A DNA stretch of 64,000 nt from Spongiibacteraceae bacterium UBA5047 (GTDB taxonomy: Bacteria; Pseudomonadota; Gammaproteobacteria; Pseudomonadales; Spongiibacteraceae): positions 71,909 to 135,908 of the forward strand of contig DIBR01000034.1 of NCBI GenBank assembly GCA_002415025.1, in the 5' to 3' direction. The position numbers and the translations under genes were made by a program. Below the pieces are notes generated by a model. The model saw only the letters and a program-made list of their open reading frames with translations, was not told the origin of the DNA and ran no database searches. Of this stretch, positions 24,450 through 32,572 are shown piece after piece; position 1 is the first letter of the stretch; every line of letters starts with the position of its first letter.

Positions 24450-25283
24450 TTAAGCCACGGGATTCGTGGGTAGTTTGTCTTCGAGAATATCGCGCATTCG
24501 AGATTCGACACTCACGCGTGCCCCCTTGTGCGGCAGAATATAAAAGCGGTTTGCTTTAACACTCTCTATCGTAATACGGGCAATATCGGCGGCGCTCAAG
24601 CGGCCTGCGGCAATGGCCGCTCGCACAAACTCGGCATAGGCTTCACCGTCGGGGTTGCTGGCGCTCAGCTCAGCGGGCCGGTTGCGTTCAGATTCACCGA
24701 TACCTGTGGCGAAAAATGCCGGACACAATACAGACACGCCAATGTCAGCACTGGCCCCTTGCAGGTCGTGATGCAAGCATTCAGACAGCGTCACCACACC
24801 GTGCTTGGACACGCAGTAAACGCCGGAACCGGGCACTGACGTCAAACCTGCCAAAGAACCGGTATTCACTATATGAGCGGCTTCACCTTGCTTGAGCATA
24901 CGCGGTACAAAAGCCTGGATGCCATGCACAACCCCCATCAGGTTAACGCCCATCACCCACTCCCACTCCTCGGGAGTACTGCTCCACACCGGGCCAGATG
25001 CGGCAACACCCGCGTTGTTGAACAACAGGTTGGCCTGCCCGAAGGCCTCATAGGCCGCACTGGCCAGTGCATCCAGCTCACTGCGCTTGGAGACATCGCA
25101 GCGCCGGGTAATGGCCTCGGCCTCACTCACCAGCGCCAGCGTTTCCTCAAGCCCGTTAACATCGACATCGGCCAGCACCAGTTTCATCTGCTCAGCGGCG
25201 CATAGCTTGGCCAGCTCGCGACCGAGGCCACTGCCTGCACCTGTGATCACGGCAACCTTGCCTTTCAGTTCCTGCATACTCAT
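24450..25283 (-). CDS. Short-chain dehydrogenase/reductase
   Basis: 277 residues. Classical SDR motifs: TGAGSGLG (nucleotide loop, about residues 15-22), NNAG (about 90-93), and the catalytic Ser-Tyr-Lys (NTGSLAGL, then YCVSKHG at about 158-164). The C-terminal part is longer than in FabG and includes the region SADIARITIESVKANRFYILPH, typical of SDRs beside acyl-CoA genes. It is the second gene of the operon, likely a 3-hydroxyacyl-CoA or alcohol dehydrogenase; substrate unknown. Confidence 0.85.
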   Translation of the reverse strand: MSMQELKGKVAVITGAGSGLGRELAKLCAAEQMKLVLADVDVNGLEETLALVSEAEAITRRCDVSKRSELDALASAAYEAFGQANLLFNNAGVAASGPVWSSTPEEWEWVMGVNLMGVVHGIQAFVPRMLKQGEAAHIVNTGSLAGLTSVPGSGVYCVSKHGVVTLSECLHHDLQGASADIGVSVLCPAFFATGIGESERNRPAELSASNPDGEAYAEFVRAAIAAGRLSAADIARITIESVKANRFYILPHKGARVSVESRMRDILEDKLPTNPVA

Positions 25284-25307
25284 ACCTGCTCGTAAAATTT
25301 AATGGGC

Positions 25308-26075
25308 TCAGGCCGTTAGATAGCCGCCGTCAACGTTCAAACACGCACCGGTGGTGTAACTTGCCATATCGGAAGCCAGATACAAAACCGCGCCAGCCAT
25401 TTCAGAGGGTTCGGCTACACGGCGCATCGGCACATGCCCCATGGCGTGCTTGAGAATCTCTTCATTTTTTACCAGCGCCGATGCAAATTTGGTATCCGTC
25501 GCGCCAGGCAAAAGTGCATTCACACGTACCTGTTGGGCCGCACACTCTTTGGCAAACGCCTTGGTCATGGAGATAACCGCTGCCTTGGTGATGGAGTAGA
25601 TACCCTGCATGTCGCCGGGAATCACACCATTGACCGAGGCCACATTCACGATACTGCCACCGCCGTTCTCCGCCATGAGCTTTACGCCCTGCTGAGACAT
25701 AAAGAAGTAGCCACGGATATTCACATCGACGGTTTTCTGAAACATCGATACATCAGTGTCGGTGATCGGCCCGAAATGCGGGTTGGTCGCCGCATTGTTC
25801 ACCAGAATATCGAGCTTGCCATGGGCAGCGCGAATATCGGCAAACAGGCTGTCGATTTGCGCCATTTCACCGATATGGCAAGCGCGGGCCTCGGCCTTGC
25901 CACCGGCGGCACGGATGGCCTCGGCGACCTGCTCACAACCATCAAGCTTGCGGCTCGACACAATGACCAGCGCACCGTTGTTTGCCAGTAAGTGGGCGAT
26001 AGCCTCTCCAATACCACGGCTGGCACCCGTCACCAGCGCGACTCTGCCGGTCAAGTCAAACCCTGCTGCTTGCAT
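25308..26075 (-). CDS. Short-chain dehydrogenase/reductase, FabG-like
   Basis: 255 residues from ATG 26075 (GAGGG upstream). TGASRGIG, NNAA, the catalytic Ser in NVASVNG and YSITKAA are all present, as is the C-terminal GACLNVDGGYLTA of 3-oxoacyl-ACP-reductase-like SDRs. It is the first gene of the leftward operon and is divergent from the LysR gene at 26199. In the LvaD/ACAD11-type pathway a hydroxyacyl-CoA dehydrogenase of this kind would oxidise the isomerised 3-hydroxyacyl-CoA; that role is inferred. Confidence 0.86.
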   Translation of the reverse strand: MQAAGFDLTGRVALVTGASRGIGEAIAHLLANNGALVIVSSRKLDGCEQVAEAIRAAGGKAEARACHIGEMAQIDSLFADIRAAHGKLDILVNNAATNPHFGPITDTDVSMFQKTVDVNIRGYFFMSQQGVKLMAENGGGSIVNVASVNGVIPGDMQGIYSITKAAVISMTKAFAKECAAQQVRVNALLPGATDTKFASALVKNEEILKHAMGHVPMRRVAEPSEMAGAVLYLASDMASYTTGACLNVDGGYLTA

Positions 26076-26161
26076 AAATATCCCTCGCTAAACGCAAATT
26101 GTTGGTCACAGAAAACAAACAAGCATAGGCCCCCGCTTACTATTATTCCAATCAATTCAGG

Positions 26162-26190
26162 TTATGCCTTATTATTCATTTGATGCATAA
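26162..26190. promoter_or_regulatory. Inverted repeat between divergent LysR and SDR genes
   Basis: TTATGC (26162-26167) and GCATAA (26185-26190) form an inverted repeat with a 17-base spacer, directly before the LysR start at 26199. Autoregulatory LysR sites often sit here. The divergent arrangement suggests that one region controls both the regulator and the operon. Confidence 0.45.
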
Positions 26191-26198
26191 TTACAACC

Positions 26199-27128
26199 AT
26201 GCAAATTAACCGTATCGATTTAAATCTGCTCGTCGCATTTGACGCCATATACCGCGAAGGGGGCATTACCCGGGCTGCAGACAAGCTGCACCTGAGCCAG
26301 CCTGCGGTGAGCCATGCCCTCGCCCGGCTGCGCGAGCTATTTGATGACCCCCTGTTTGAACGCGATGGCCGGCGCATGGTGCCCACACCCAAGGCCCGCG
26401 GCCTGATTGGCACCGTACAGCGCTCTCTGCGCGACTTGCAGATCATGTTCAATGATATTGAACGCTTTGACCCCGCCAGCAGCGAAAAGACCTTCACCCT
26501 CGGCATGCGCGACCTGCTGGAAGCCAGCATACTGCCCGTGCTTGCCGACTATTTGACGGTCGATGCCCCCCATATTGATATCTCGTCGGTGCGGCTCAGC
26601 CGCCCCGATCTCGAAGCCGAGTTGGCCGCCGGCGTACTTGATGCGGCCATCGACGTATTGCAACCGGTATCCGATGCCATTCACGTGCGGCGTATTGCCC
26701 AGGATCGCATGGTCGTGGTGGCACGCCACAACCATCCGGGCATTGGCAAAAAAATTACGCTGGAACGATACCTGAACCAGGGCCATATTCAGCTTAGCTC
26801 GCGTCGCAGCGGCCAAAGCTTTGAAGATGTCGAACTAAGCCGGCTCGGTATCAACCGCACTATCAGGCTGCGCTGCCAAAACGCCTATGCGGCCTTTCGG
26901 ATAGTAAGTGAAACCGATTTTCTGCTGACCATTGCCGAAAACTACGCCCGCAATCTTGCGCCCCAGTTCAACGTTCAGATTGTACCCATGCCACTTGATA
27001 CCGCCGCCTTCGATGCGTACCTGTACTGGCACAGCAACGTAGACAACGACCCGGGCAATATGTGGCTCCGTGACTGCGTGCAGAGGCTATCCCACGCTGA
27101 CTACAACAGCTCGCCCACACCGGAGTAA
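26199..27128 (+). CDS. LysR-family transcriptional regulator
   Basis: 309 residues. The N-terminal winged helix is clear (LNLLVAFDAIYREGGITRAADKLHLSQPAVSHALARLRELFDDPLFER spread over residues 7-56), followed by a periplasmic-binding-type effector domain. NodD/PcaQ-like opening (MQINRIDLNLL). It is divergent from the five-gene SDR-Qor-APH-ACAD operon, separated by 123 bases that hold an inverted repeat, so it is the probable regulator of that operon, with an acyl-CoA or precursor as effector (inferred). Confidence 0.9.
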   Translation: MQINRIDLNLLVAFDAIYREGGITRAADKLHLSQPAVSHALARLRELFDDPLFERDGRRMVPTPKARGLIGTVQRSLRDLQIMFNDIERFDPASSEKTFTLGMRDLLEASILPVLADYLTVDAPHIDISSVRLSRPDLEAELAAGVLDAAIDVLQPVSDAIHVRRIAQDRMVVVARHNHPGIGKKITLERYLNQGHIQLSSRRSGQSFEDVELSRLGINRTIRLRCQNAYAAFRIVSETDFLLTIAENYARNLAPQFNVQIVPMPLDTAAFDAYLYWHSNVDNDPGNMWLRDCVQRLSHADYNSSPTPE

Positions 27129-27261
27129 GCGCGGCATTTGCGAAAATACATCTGCAAATTGTCCAGCGCCTTAAACCAGCACCTCACATTATCCTGCTGC
27201 GATTGCCGCCCGCAGCTTCGCCCTGCTAGTCTCGCTGAACACTTCAGGGAGATCGCCGGCG

Positions 27262-27933
27262 GTGGAAAAACTCGTCTACTTACTACATCGAAATATTTCC
27301 GTCAGTGCGCTGTCACCGCAACTTGGCAAGCTCGTTCACGACCTTCAACGAATCGGCGCGCAGCGCATAGTGATCAATATCGCCGATATGGATGACGCTG
27401 TGAGCGCCGCTGCCCCGCAACGCATCGCCGGCGAATGGCAAAACCTCGGCGCCGTTGTATCACTCTGGGTTGACTGTGTGGATTGCCACCCTGATCTGGA
27501 AGAAATCCTGTCGACCACCGGCTGTAAACTCGCAGGCTATCTCGTCACCGAATCCGTTCCGCAACGCGGTGAACACTCCGGCAACGCCGGCGACCGCCGC
27601 CCCGGAATTACCCAGTTCACCGCCCACGGCAAGCCTGAGGCGATCAGCGAGGCCGACTTTTACCGCAACTGGCGAGAGCACACCGAATTGTCATTCAAGC
27701 TGCATCCCGCCCGCTGGTCTTATGTGCGCAACGCAGTTGTGCGTGCGCTTACCGGGAATGCGCCAGCCTATCGCGCGCTGGTACTTGAGCATTTCAAGGC
27801 CCTCGATGACTTTACTGATGAATCCCGTTACTTTGGCGACCCGGCTGTGGTGCAGCAAATGTATGAAGAACTGCCCGGATTTTGTGATTTCGGCTCGATG
27901 ATTACCGGGCCGATGGGGGAATACGCCTTTTAA
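27262..27933 (+). CDS. EthD-like dimeric alpha/beta-barrel protein
   Basis: 223 residues from GTG 27262. The protein has two similar halves: an N-terminal barrel-like half (KLVYLLHRN..., QRIVINIADMDDAV) and a C-terminal half with FYRNWREHTELSFKLHPARWSYVRN, which resembles the EthD stress-responsive barrel (W..H..). EthD-type proteins often accompany P450 or acyl-CoA catabolic genes without a known catalytic role. It is convergent with the HAD gene, with four bases between stops, and follows the LysR gene. Family assignment is moderate. Confidence 0.55.
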   Translation: MEKLVYLLHRNISVSALSPQLGKLVHDLQRIGAQRIVINIADMDDAVSAAAPQRIAGEWQNLGAVVSLWVDCVDCHPDLEEILSTTGCKLAGYLVTESVPQRGEHSGNAGDRRPGITQFTAHGKPEAISEADFYRNWREHTELSFKLHPARWSYVRNAVVRALTGNAPAYRALVLEHFKALDDFTDESRYFGDPAVVQQMYEELPGFCDFGSMITGPMGEYAF

Positions 27934-27937
27934 CACG

Positions 27938-29626
27938 TCAGTTGCGACGCCGCTCGCAGGCCAGCACCAATGCCCAGAACTCGGAAAAGTCATTCACCAC
28001 AACATCGGGCTTGTGCGGATGAGCCGGAGTACCGGGAAATATTTTCTGTAACCAGGGCAGATCCCACTGCGCACCATTAAAAAATACTGCCGTCATACCT
28101 GCGCGTCTGGCAGCGTTAATATCCGTTGTGCTGTCGCCGACATACCACACGTTCTGACCTACCGGCGTATCAAGCTTTTCAGTGGCCAACAACAACTGAT
28201 CCGGATGCGGCTTGCGCAGTGGTGTATCGTCGCCACACACTTCAACATCAAATAGTTCGCTCCAACCACCGTTCTCGACCGCGGCCAGCTCGTGTTCGAA
28301 AAACTCCCGGTCGCGATTCGTGATCACGCCCACTTTTACAGGCAAGGTACGCAGCCCCTCCAGCATGGCCCGGACGCGAGGTTCGAAGGGGTCAACCTCG
28401 CCATAGTGGTTGCGGTAGTGTTTATTAAAAGCCTGATGAGCGATTCGCTTGGCGTCTTCATCATCTCCGAACAGCACCTCGAAAATGTCGGTTCGGGAGA
28501 TTTTCCGGTCGGCGCGCACTTTGGGATGCAAGCGGCTAAAGCTCTGCACATACTCCACCAACCGGGCGTCCTCCGGCGAGCGGCTTTGATCAGGCTTTAC
28601 CATTCGCTGCAGCAACCCCAGCTCGGCCAGCTCCGGCAGCATGTCGTCCACCGCGTGATACATCGCATCAAGGGTGTCTACCAGTGTTGCGTGCCAATCG
28701 AACAACAACACGTCGGGCGTCGTCAGCTGAGCAACGGCCGGGTGCCAGTCTGGTTCTATTCTGGGTGGCGGCGGTATTGGCCCTCTGAAACGCTGTGGCC
28801 GTTCGCGATTGAGGGCGGCAGAATTGGCTTGCAGTTTCAGAACGTCAAACAGCTCATCAAAATTATTGATCACCGCTTTCGGGCGCAGCGGACCCAGCGC
28901 CAGTTTCAGGTTGACGGGCTCCCAGAAACCGCCGTTATAGAATATCGACGCTATACCCGCATTATGCGCTGTCTGCATGTCGACCAGACTATCCGCAACG
29001 TACCAGACATTATCAGGCTCGCCATACTCGGTATAATCCGATTCCGATATTGCGCGCAGTAGCATTTCGGGGTCGGGTTTGTATTCGCTGACATCATCGG
29101 CGCAAACGGTAGTGTGAAACAATTTTTTCCAGCGGCCGCCGTCTACAGTAGACAGTTCGTAATCGAGAAACTCCCGGCTGCGATTTGTCGCAATTCCCAG
29201 TTTGATCCCGAGATTTCCAAGCGCGTTAAGATACTCGAACACTCCGTCCTGAAAGGGCTTCACCTTACCAAAGTGATGACGATAGCAGCGATTGTAGGCA
29301 TCGTGTGCTGTACGCTTGGCAGCACGATTGTCGCCAAAAACCGCATTAAATATTTCGGTACGCGACACGCGGCGTTCGGCCAGTATGCGTGGGTGCAGAC
29401 GGCGGAAAATCCGGATATAGCGCACCAGTCTGGCATCGTCCTCGTTTGCACACTCGGATTCCGGCAACAAGTCACCGACCAGACCCAACTCCTCCAGCAG
29501 TGGCAGCATGTCCGCCATTGCACCAAACATGGCGTCGGCTGTGTCTACCAGCGTGCCGTGCCAGTCAAACAAAATCAGTCCGGGTAATGTCGGCTTTTGC
29601 TTGGGCGCTGTCCTGGCGTTTTTCAT
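27938..29626 (-). CDS. Tandem HAD-like protein with Asp-to-His motif I
   Basis: 562 residues made of two homologous HAD domains (about 15-270 and 305-562) joined by a Pro-rich linker (PIPPPPRIEPDW). Each has a long helical cap. HAD motif I reads DWHGT (Asp21, His23) in the first and DWHAT (Asp311, His313) in the second, so the second Asp, the usual acid/base of phosphatases, is His in both. Motif II is TNR in both; motif III Lys is in EYKPDP and RKPHP; motif IV is VADSLVD in the first and VGDSTTD in the second. The nucleophile is kept, so catalysis may be altered rather than lost. Substrate unknown; it stands alone. Confidence 0.8.
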   Translation of the reverse strand: MKNARTAPKQKPTLPGLILFDWHGTLVDTADAMFGAMADMLPLLEELGLVGDLLPESECANEDDARLVRYIRIFRRLHPRILAERRVSRTEIFNAVFGDNRAAKRTAHDAYNRCYRHHFGKVKPFQDGVFEYLNALGNLGIKLGIATNRSREFLDYELSTVDGGRWKKLFHTTVCADDVSEYKPDPEMLLRAISESDYTEYGEPDNVWYVADSLVDMQTAHNAGIASIFYNGGFWEPVNLKLALGPLRPKAVINNFDELFDVLKLQANSAALNRERPQRFRGPIPPPPRIEPDWHPAVAQLTTPDVLLFDWHATLVDTLDAMYHAVDDMLPELAELGLLQRMVKPDQSRSPEDARLVEYVQSFSRLHPKVRADRKISRTDIFEVLFGDDEDAKRIAHQAFNKHYRNHYGEVDPFEPRVRAMLEGLRTLPVKVGVITNRDREFFEHELAAVENGGWSELFDVEVCGDDTPLRKPHPDQLLLATEKLDTPVGQNVWYVGDSTTDINAARRAGMTAVFFNGAQWDLPWLQKIFPGTPAHPHKPDVVVNDFSEFWALVLACERRRN

Positions 29627-29804
29627 AGCCCTCCTGTCATTGTCTCAATTCCGGTGGAAACCGGCTCAACTATTGCGCGCTGCGCTATCGAGTGCAAGTG
29701 TGCTTCGTCGCCCTTTAGACACAAAATTATGAATCTACTTGAAGCCGGCGAATATTGGCGTTACAACGTAGCGTCTGATACCGCATGCCGCCAAGGGATA
29801 GACT

Positions 29805-30983
29805 ATGAGCGACGACCGCAAAATACCCCGCCTGAAAGATAATGACTACTCCGAAGAAGCCGCCGGCCAGCGCCGAGAATTTCTGTCCCGTAAAACCGGC
29901 GCCTCACTCGACCATACCGCTCATTACTCCCTGCCGCCAGAGTCAGTGAAAGGCAATACCGAAAATTTTATTGGCGTTGTGCAAATGCCCGTCGGGGTTG
30001 CCGGGCCCTATCTCATTAACGGTGAACACGCCCAAGGGGAGTTTTATATTCCCATGGCGACAACTGAGGGCACGCTCGTGGCTTCTTACTCTCGCGGCAT
30101 GCGCGTGGTGAGCGAATCAGGTGGTGTCTCGGTTTCGGTGGTGGACGAGTTTATGCAGCGAGCACCGCTGTTTGAATTTGCCACTGCGCGCGAAGCCATT
30201 GCTTTTTCTCGCTGGCTCGATGATGAGTACGATGCCATTAAAAAAGTCGCGGAAAGTAGCAGTTCGATCGCCAAACTCCAGCACATCCAGAAATGGGTGA
30301 TCGCAAACAAACTGTTCACCCGCTTTAACTACACCACGGGCGACGCCGCTGGCCAGAATATGACTGGCAAAGCCACTCACGTTGCCTGCCAGTGGATTCT
30401 CAAAAACTACGACGGTGCCTTCACCAATTTCTCACTGTCGTCGGGTATCGAAACCGATAAAAAACATTCGCATATGAACCTGCTGCACCCACGCGGAAAG
30501 CGCGTGGTTGCCGAAGCCATCATCAAGAAAGATATTCTCAAAACACTGATGCGGGCCGACCCGGCGAAAATGGTCAAACTGCGCCAGCGTACAATTCTCG
30601 GCAGCCTGCTCGCCGGTTCAGCGTACAACGGCCCTCACTCGGCCAACGGCATTGCTTCGCTGTTTATTGCCACCGGGCAGGACGAGGCCAACGTCGTGGA
30701 GTCCCATACCGGCATCGCCTTTATGGAACTCACGGACGACGGCGATTTGTACTATTCCGTCACGCTGCCTTCCATTATCTGCGCCAGCTATGGCGGCGGC
30801 ACCGGATTGCCCACGCAGCGCGAATGCCTGGAAATGATGGGCTGCTACGGACAGGGCAAGGCAAAGAAACTCGCTGAAATTGTAGGCGCCACGGTGTTGG
30901 CCGGTGATCTGTCGCTGGCAGCGGCTATCGTGTCGGACGAGTGGGTATCGAGCCACGACCAGTTGGGGCGCAATCGGCCTTAA
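29805..30983 (+). CDS. hmgA: Class I hydroxymethylglutaryl-CoA reductase
   Basis: 392 residues from ATG 29805 (AAGGGA upstream). HMG-CoA reductase reduces HMG-CoA to mevalonate with NADPH, or runs in reverse for catabolism. Family motifs are FIGVVQMPVGVAGP (55-68), the catalytic Glu in TTEGTLVAS (Glu88), GDAAGQNM (179-186), the Lys in ETDKKHSHMN (216-225), the Asp in TGQDEAN (Asp293), GGGTGLPTQ (330-338) and a C-terminal His in SSHDQLGRN (His384). The class I pattern GTGLPTQ and length suit the NADPH type. No other mevalonate gene is nearby; gammaproteobacteria normally use the MEP pathway, so this enzyme is an outlier here. Confidence 0.9.
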   Translation: MSDDRKIPRLKDNDYSEEAAGQRREFLSRKTGASLDHTAHYSLPPESVKGNTENFIGVVQMPVGVAGPYLINGEHAQGEFYIPMATTEGTLVASYSRGMRVVSESGGVSVSVVDEFMQRAPLFEFATAREAIAFSRWLDDEYDAIKKVAESSSSIAKLQHIQKWVIANKLFTRFNYTTGDAAGQNMTGKATHVACQWILKNYDGAFTNFSLSSGIETDKKHSHMNLLHPRGKRVVAEAIIKKDILKTLMRADPAKMVKLRQRTILGSLLAGSAYNGPHSANGIASLFIATGQDEANVVESHTGIAFMELTDDGDLYYSVTLPSIICASYGGGTGLPTQRECLEMMGCYGQGKAKKLAEIVGATVLAGDLSLAAAIVSDEWVSSHDQLGRNRP

Positions 30984-31010
30984 GGGGAAGAAACAATCTC
31001 ACCGGAGGTC

Positions 31011-31442
31011 TTACAGAAATCGATCCCGGTCTTTTGCGGCAGGTTGAACGCAACTGCTGTATTGGCCAAACCATCGGTAGCGGTTGCGGGCAACGCAATC
31101 GTATAGCTCATTGCGGATAAAGCGCGGAACCAGCCAGCCAGCACACAGCAATGGCCACGGCAGAGGAAGATGCCATAAAACCCGTATGACGGCCGATGAT
31201 TTTGTGAAAAACGCGTCGCCCTTCACCAAGACCATGGTGTCGTAATCATCGACAGAAAGACCAAACCACTCGAGAATCGCGCGCCCCTCGGGTGACTGGA
31301 CAGTTGCCAGTTTAAACTGTTTGCGCGAATCGAAACGGATCAGAAAGCGCGACCAAGCCGAACACAATTTGCAGACACCATCAAACAGGATCACCCGGTC
31401 ATCGCGTCCGACACCGGGCGGCAGCGTGACCGTCTTACTCAT
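31011..31442 (-). CDS. DCC-family thiol-disulfide protein (DUF393)
   Basis: 143 residues from ATG 31442 (a longer frame runs inside the upstream gene). It carries the family signature FDGVCKLCSAW near residue 20, a thioredoxin-like CxxC, then FKLATVQSPEGRAIL and the hydrophobic block HLPLPWPLLCAGWLVPRFIRNELYDCVARNRYRWFG split over residues 90-130, typical of DUF393. Activity is unknown but probably a thiol-disulfide exchange. It overlaps the DUF4112 gene by eight bases, so the two, with the Pmp3-type gene, form a coupled leftward operon. Confidence 0.85.
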   Translation of the reverse strand: MSKTVTLPPGVGRDDRVILFDGVCKLCSAWSRFLIRFDSRKQFKLATVQSPEGRAILEWFGLSVDDYDTMVLVKGDAFFTKSSAVIRVLWHLPLPWPLLCAGWLVPRFIRNELYDCVARNRYRWFGQYSSCVQPAAKDRDRFL

Positions 31443-31806
31443 ATCCCGCTGACCCGATATCGGCTTTTGCAACCCAAGCCTCCAGCAAGGCTGCATTACG
31501 GGCATTTTTGCGAAAGGCCACGTCGGCAATATCACCCACAACCGGCACACTGCCCAGCAAAAAATCCAATGCGATATTCGCCAACATTTTCACTTTCAGC
31601 GAACGCGGCGCAGACAGCTTGTGAGCCTGCCACAGTATCCCCACACCCAACAAGGCACTGATCAAATCACCTGCCACGGGCAGCAAGCCAATCAGTGAAT
31701 CCAGCCCGATACGCCAGCGGGTAAAGGGAATGGCCCAGGCACCATCAAGCAGGGTTGCCAATTGCCGGCTGCGGCGCAGCCGCAATTCCACATCCGCCGG
31801 ATTCAT
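31435..31806 (-). CDS. DUF4112 membrane protein
   Basis: 123 residues from ATG 31806. The DUF4112 pattern is clear: LLDGAWAIPFTRWRIGLDSLIGLLPVAGD (about residues 19-47) and LDFLLGSVPVVGDIADVAFRKNARN (about 80-104), each with a hydrophobic segment ending in G(D/V)GD. Function unknown. Its ATG overlaps the stop of the Pmp3-type gene (AAATGA), and its 3' end overlaps the DCC gene start by eight bases. Confidence 0.85.
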   Translation of the reverse strand: MNPADVELRLRRSRQLATLLDGAWAIPFTRWRIGLDSLIGLLPVAGDLISALLGVGILWQAHKLSAPRSLKVKMLANIALDFLLGSVPVVGDIADVAFRKNARNAALLEAWVAKADIGSAGYE

Positions 31807-31961
31807 TTCTTGGCGATGATGTAGACCGCGTGAATAATGCCCGGCAAGTAGCCCAGTATCGTGAGCAGGATGTTCAGCCAGAAATGCTTGCCGATACCCA
31901 CCTGAAGAAAAACGCCCAACGGGGGCAGCAATACCGCAAACAGTATACGAATCAGATCCAT
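31803..31961 (-). CDS. Pmp3/YqaE-family small membrane proteolipid
   Basis: 52 residues, ATG 31961 to TGA 31803. The sequence is two membrane helices around a short loop: MDLIRILFAVLLPPLGVFLQ, then ILLTILGYLPGIIHAVYII and a Lys-Lys end. The LPPLGVFL and LGYLPGIIHA(V/F)Y(I/V) motifs are diagnostic of Pmp3/YqaE proteins, which help with ion and osmotic stress at the membrane. It opens a three-gene overlapping operon with DUF4112 and DCC proteins. Confidence 0.9.
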   Translation of the reverse strand: MDLIRILFAVLLPPLGVFLQVGIGKHFWLNILLTILGYLPGIIHAVYIIAKK

Positions 31962-32069
31962 AGATGCTTCTCAGATAACCAAAACCATTACGGTAGCACG
32001 GGCGAGCGAAAAATAGCGTTTACACATTCGCATTTCATACAAGCCCGGCCGGTGCCAGCGTTTTCGTCG

Positions 32070-32522
32070 CTACAGCATGACAACACTGGCCGCCAGCGTG
32101 ATACCAGCCAATAATGCCAGCACTGCAAGATCAATTACGTGAAGGGCAGCACCCTCTTCACGCGAGACATTCTCTGCCAACTTCAGGGTTCGAACCGCCA
32201 TAAACAGCGGGAATGCCACGCTGATGGCCACCACAATGCCACCTGCTATATAGGCGTAAAGAAAACGCATCTTTAAACGCCGCCCCTCAACCAGCATCCA
32301 GAGACTGCAGGCGAAAGCAAGGATCAATACATCGGCTACCAAAAACCGGCCTGCAGCATGGGAATTAAACAACGCATCTTTCCAAAACAGCTTATTGGCT
32401 TCCACGAAGCCCGCGCCGAGATACTCCGGAATGTGCCACCAGGTAAATACCAAAGCGATAAGCGCTGTTGCACCATAGAGTGCTGCCAACATCTTTGCTT
32501 GTACGTGCATGCCGGTTTTCAC
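32070..32522 (-). CDS. DUF2834-type membrane protein
   Basis: 150 residues (a start at the later ATG, residue 5, is equally possible). Four membrane segments: AALYGATALIALVFTWWHI, LVADVLILAFACSLWMLVEG, FLYAYIAGGIVVAISVAFPLFMAV and VLALLAGITLAASVVML. The VEGRRLKMRFLYAYI...AFPLFMAVR core is that of DUF2834. Function unknown. It lies between the P450 gene and the Pmp3-type operon, all reading leftward. Confidence 0.75.
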   Translation of the reverse strand: MKTGMHVQAKMLAALYGATALIALVFTWWHIPEYLGAGFVEANKLFWKDALFNSHAAGRFLVADVLILAFACSLWMLVEGRRLKMRFLYAYIAGGIVVAISVAFPLFMAVRTLKLAENVSREEGAALHVIDLAVLALLAGITLAASVVML

Positions 32523-32572
32523 CTATTGTGAGATAGCCGTTTTCAGGCATGGCCCTGGATTATTCCCGGGCA

